Both the position numbers and the translations under genes were made by a program. The notes below the pieces were generated by a model. That model was not told the origin of the DNA, ran no database searches, and saw only the letters and a program-made list of their open reading frames with translations. Positions 62,232-64,000 of a stretch of DNA of 64,000 nucleotides are shown piece after piece (the first letter of the stretch is position 1; each line of letters begins with the position of its first letter). Source of the DNA: Betaproteobacteria bacterium (GTDB lineage Bacteria > Pseudomonadota > Gammaproteobacteria > Burkholderiales > Casimicrobiaceae); the NCBI GenBank assembly GCA_004293675.1, contig READ01000017.1, positions 41,929 to 105,928 of the forward strand. Direction: 5' to 3'.

Positions 62232-63644
62232 GTGACTGACCTCCAAACCGCCATCACCAAACACAATCTCGAACTGATTCGCTTCTCATTTTGCGATCAG
62301 CACGGTTTGCTTCGGGGCAAGACGTTGGTTGCAAAGTATGCTGTGGCAGCAATGCAATCGGGCGTGCCAATGGTCGGTACGCTGCTCCTCAAAGACAGCT
62401 CATCGCGCACCGCGTTTCCGACCTTTGATGCCAATACCTTCGGCGCACTGATTGCGCGAAATCCCTCGCTCGCGAGCTTCGCCAATGCGGCAGACGTTTT
62501 GATGATGCCCGATGCGTCCACGTTTAAGGTGTTGCCGTGGGCGTCGAATACGGGTTGGGTGCAGTGTCAGGCGCATGGCACGGCTGGCGCGCTGTTGCCG
62601 TTTGATTCGCGCGGTGTGTTGCAAGCGGCGCTTGCGAAACTCGCCAAACGTGGCTTCAAGATGCGATGCGGTCTTGAGGTCGAATTCCATATCTACAAAA
62701 TTGAGTCGAGCCATCTTTCGCCTGAGCAAAGCGCTTGGCCTGCGCCGCCGCCCAGCGTGTCGATGATCCATCCGGGCAACAACGTGCTGTGTGAGCAGTG
62801 GGCGGATATGAGCGATGCACCGATGCGTATCGTTTTGCAAACTGCGCAAGCGTTGGGTCTGCCGATTCGTTCGCTCGAAGTGGAGCTGGGGCCGAGCCAA
62901 GTTGAGGTTGTGTTTGATGTGCAAGATGCGCTCGCCGCTGCCGATTCGATGGTGCTATTTCGTAACGCCACCAAGCAAGCGCTACGACGGGCGGGCTATC
63001 ACGCCACCTTCATGTGTCGGCCAAAGTTTCCAAACATCGTCTCGAGCGGTTGGCATCTGCATCAATCGCTGGTCGATGCAACGACGGCCGCTAATGTGTT
63101 CGCCGACAACGGTCTTTCGAAACTCGGCCAGCACTACCTCGCTGGGTTGCTCATGCACGCCAAGGCGATGACGCCATTTGCCGTCCCCACACTCAACGGC
63201 TACGCCCGCTACCAGCCCAACATGATGGCACCGCAGCGCGCAATTTGGGGCTCCGGGTCACGCGGTGCCGCGTTTCGAGTCATCGAACATCAGGGCGCAG
63301 CGGCGACGCGAATTGAAAACCGAATGGGCGAGCCTGCGGCCAATCCCTACCTCTACATCGCGTCGCAGATTTATGCGGGGTTAGACGGCATCGAGCGCGC
63401 GCTCAAGCTGCCGCCGGCTGATGAGTCGCCTTACGCGGCAGGTGACGGCAGCGACGCGCTGCCGAATTCCTTGGCAAGCGCGCTGGCTGCGCTGAATGCA
63501 GACCCATGCTTGATCGATGGTTTCGGGGCGGACTTTGTGCATTACTTCACGCACATCAAGCAACATGAAATCGCTCGCTTTGAAGCCGCCAAGGCTGCAT
63601 CGCAGCTTGATTGGGAGCAGCGGGAGTATTTTGATTTGTTTTGA
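62232..63644 (+). CDS. Glutamine synthetase-family enzyme (gamma-glutamyl amide ligase-like)
   Basis: 470 residues from GTG at 62232. Catalytic elements: GLEVEFHIYK and VELGPSQVEVVFD carry metal-binding glutamates, GWHLHQSL is the nucleotide/ammonia loop, and PTLNGYARYQPNMMAPQRAI and TRIENRMGEPAANPYLYIAS close the site. The sequence differs from GlnA and resembles GlnT/PuuA-type ligases that join glutamate to amines such as polyamines or anilines. It follows the Rieske oxygenase, a pairing known from aniline degradation (TdnQ/AtdA1 families). An upstream frame start at 62175 is possible. Confidence 0.82.
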   Translation: MTDLQTAITKHNLELIRFSFCDQHGLLRGKTLVAKYAVAAMQSGVPMVGTLLLKDSSSRTAFPTFDANTFGALIARNPSLASFANAADVLMMPDASTFKVLPWASNTGWVQCQAHGTAGALLPFDSRGVLQAALAKLAKRGFKMRCGLEVEFHIYKIESSHLSPEQSAWPAPPPSVSMIHPGNNVLCEQWADMSDAPMRIVLQTAQALGLPIRSLEVELGPSQVEVVFDVQDALAAADSMVLFRNATKQALRRAGYHATFMCRPKFPNIVSSGWHLHQSLVDATTAANVFADNGLSKLGQHYLAGLLMHAKAMTPFAVPTLNGYARYQPNMMAPQRAIWGSGSRGAAFRVIEHQGAAATRIENRMGEPAANPYLYIASQIYAGLDGIERALKLPPADESPYAAGDGSDALPNSLASALAALNADPCLIDGFGADFVHYFTHIKQHEIARFEAAKAASQLDWEQREYFDLF

Positions 63645-63757
63645 CGGGTTTTTCAATGAAGGACTTTAGAAATAGGGTATTCATCGATTTTTCGAGGTTT
63701 ATCGATATGTCAATAAATGGCGTTTAATCCCCTGTTTAACAAGGCGTCCCTGTGCTT
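63641..63757. repeat. AT-rich inverted-repeat element, copy G
   Basis: Right after the glutamine-synthetase-like gene; its outer left part touches the stop codon. The left inner block CAATGAAGGACTTTAGAAAT begins at about 63653, the right inner block CCCCTGTTTAACAAGGCGTC ends at about 63748. The interior has the dyad TATCGATA. Diverged but with the expected length. Confidence 0.65.
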
Positions 63758-63777
63758 TGTTGTACCGGCGTTCAACT

Positions 63778-63862
63778 TGTAGGAGCGGTTTCACCGCGAT
63801 TGGCGTCGCGCAAACCTGGGCGATCGCGCAACCGCCAAAATCGCGGTGGAACCGCTCCTACA
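63778..63862. repeat. TGTAGGAGCGG-type inverted repeat pair
   Basis: TGTAGGAGCGGTTTCACCGC at the left and TCGCGGTGGAACCGCTCCTA at the right, inverted, with about 40 bases between. It is 46 bases upstream of another copy at 63909 in the same arrangement, so the end of the window holds two tandem units. Confidence 0.88.
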
Positions 63863-63908
63863 TCGGGGTTGCTAGCGGCGATAGAACGTTTGCCAAAGCG
63901 ATTGACTC

Positions 63909-63992
63909 TGTAGGAGCGGTTCCACCGCGATTGGCGCAGCGAAACAATGCCGTTGGCGTGAGCGCGTTTATCGCGGTGGAACCGCTCCTACA
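63909..63992. repeat. TGTAGGAGCGG-type inverted repeat pair
   Basis: TGTAGGAGCGGTTCCACCGC and TCGCGGTGGAACCGCTCCTA in inverted orientation. The ends are nearly identical to those of the preceding copy, whereas the spacer differs (AGCGAAACAATGCCG against TCGCGCAAACCTGGG). The window ends eight bases later. Confidence 0.88.
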
Positions 63993-64000
63993 TTAGGGTT

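Noticed and set aside
63757..63996. 79-residue open frame at the right end
   Set aside because: It lies entirely in the two TGTAGGAGCGG repeat pairs; its repeated VGASGDR-type pattern comes from the DNA repeats, not from a protein.
1..64000. CRISPR array, prophage, integron or transposase
   Set aside because: I looked for regularly spaced direct repeats, integrase or transposase motifs and phage genes and saw none.

Overview
The window looks like the chromosome of a Gram-negative betaproteobacterium, most likely from or near Burkholderiales; I cannot name the genus. The reasons are the gene order tpiA-secG-tRNA-Leu-nuoA to nuoN, the order exbB-exbD-lpxK-Trm112-like, LPS heptosyltransferase genes, nrdR-ribD-ribE, a TetR-type PaaR, and moderately high GC. 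No integrase, transposase, prophage, CRISPR array or rRNA is visible.

Layout. 0-8.6 kb: phenylacetate (paa) region. A cut-off paaG and a PAS-GAF-PAS-GGDEF-EAL protein lie on the minus strand. paaA, B, C, E, paaR, a paaF-like hydratase and mobB lie on the plus strand, behind a TetR-type operator. 8.7-14.8 kb: a predicted outer-membrane barrel, moaD, moaE, an orphan dgoK, a CoA-ligase/acetyltransferase fusion and a Nudix hydrolase. 15-19.1 kb: two secreted proteases that share a dockerin-like C-terminal region. 19.1-22.6 kb: an O-GlcNAc-transferase-like TPR protein and xseA (minus strand). 23-30.6 kb: glnS, exbBD-lpxK-Trm112-like, nrdR-ribD-ribE and a short-chain dehydrogenase. 31-35.4 kb: LPS genes (O-antigen ligase, two heptosyltransferase-type GT9 proteins, DUF4254). 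35.5-38.9 kb, minus strand: nudB, two tiny membrane proteins, a barstar/barnase pair, a CoA-binding protein and a beta/gamma-crystallin-like secreted protein. 39.4-56.1 kb: tpiA, secG, tRNA-Leu(GAG) and the full 14-gene respiratory complex I operon, with a cupin gene between nuoD and nuoE. 56.5-63.6 kb: a succinate-semialdehyde-type dehydrogenase, a CSLREA-type surface protein, a fragment of a second dehydrogenase, a Rieske oxygenase with a probable nonsense mutation, and a glutamine-synthetase-like enzyme.

The most unusual structure is repetitive DNA. Seven intergenic spacers each hold an AT-rich element of about 117 bp with imperfect inverted ends: an outer AGCTTT-like block and an inner block resembling CTAATGCCTTATNAAATAAGG. 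I know no name for it. A similar structure with the same spacing lies inside the nuoG coding sequence. At least three other repeat types occur: the TGTAGGAGCGG type (four copies), the GGTGGGCA type, and a CGTCATCCCGGCG type. The nuo operon alone carries different repeats at four of its gene junctions.

Other points of note: paaD is missing from the phenylacetyl-CoA epoxidase operon; a 141-bp 3' end of the aldehyde dehydrogenase gene is duplicated on the far side of the CSLREA gene, with mostly synonymous differences; and a perfect 19-bp inverted repeat sits in a small overlapping ORF between nuoA and nuoB. Gene identities come from recognising protein motifs by eye; no database search was run.
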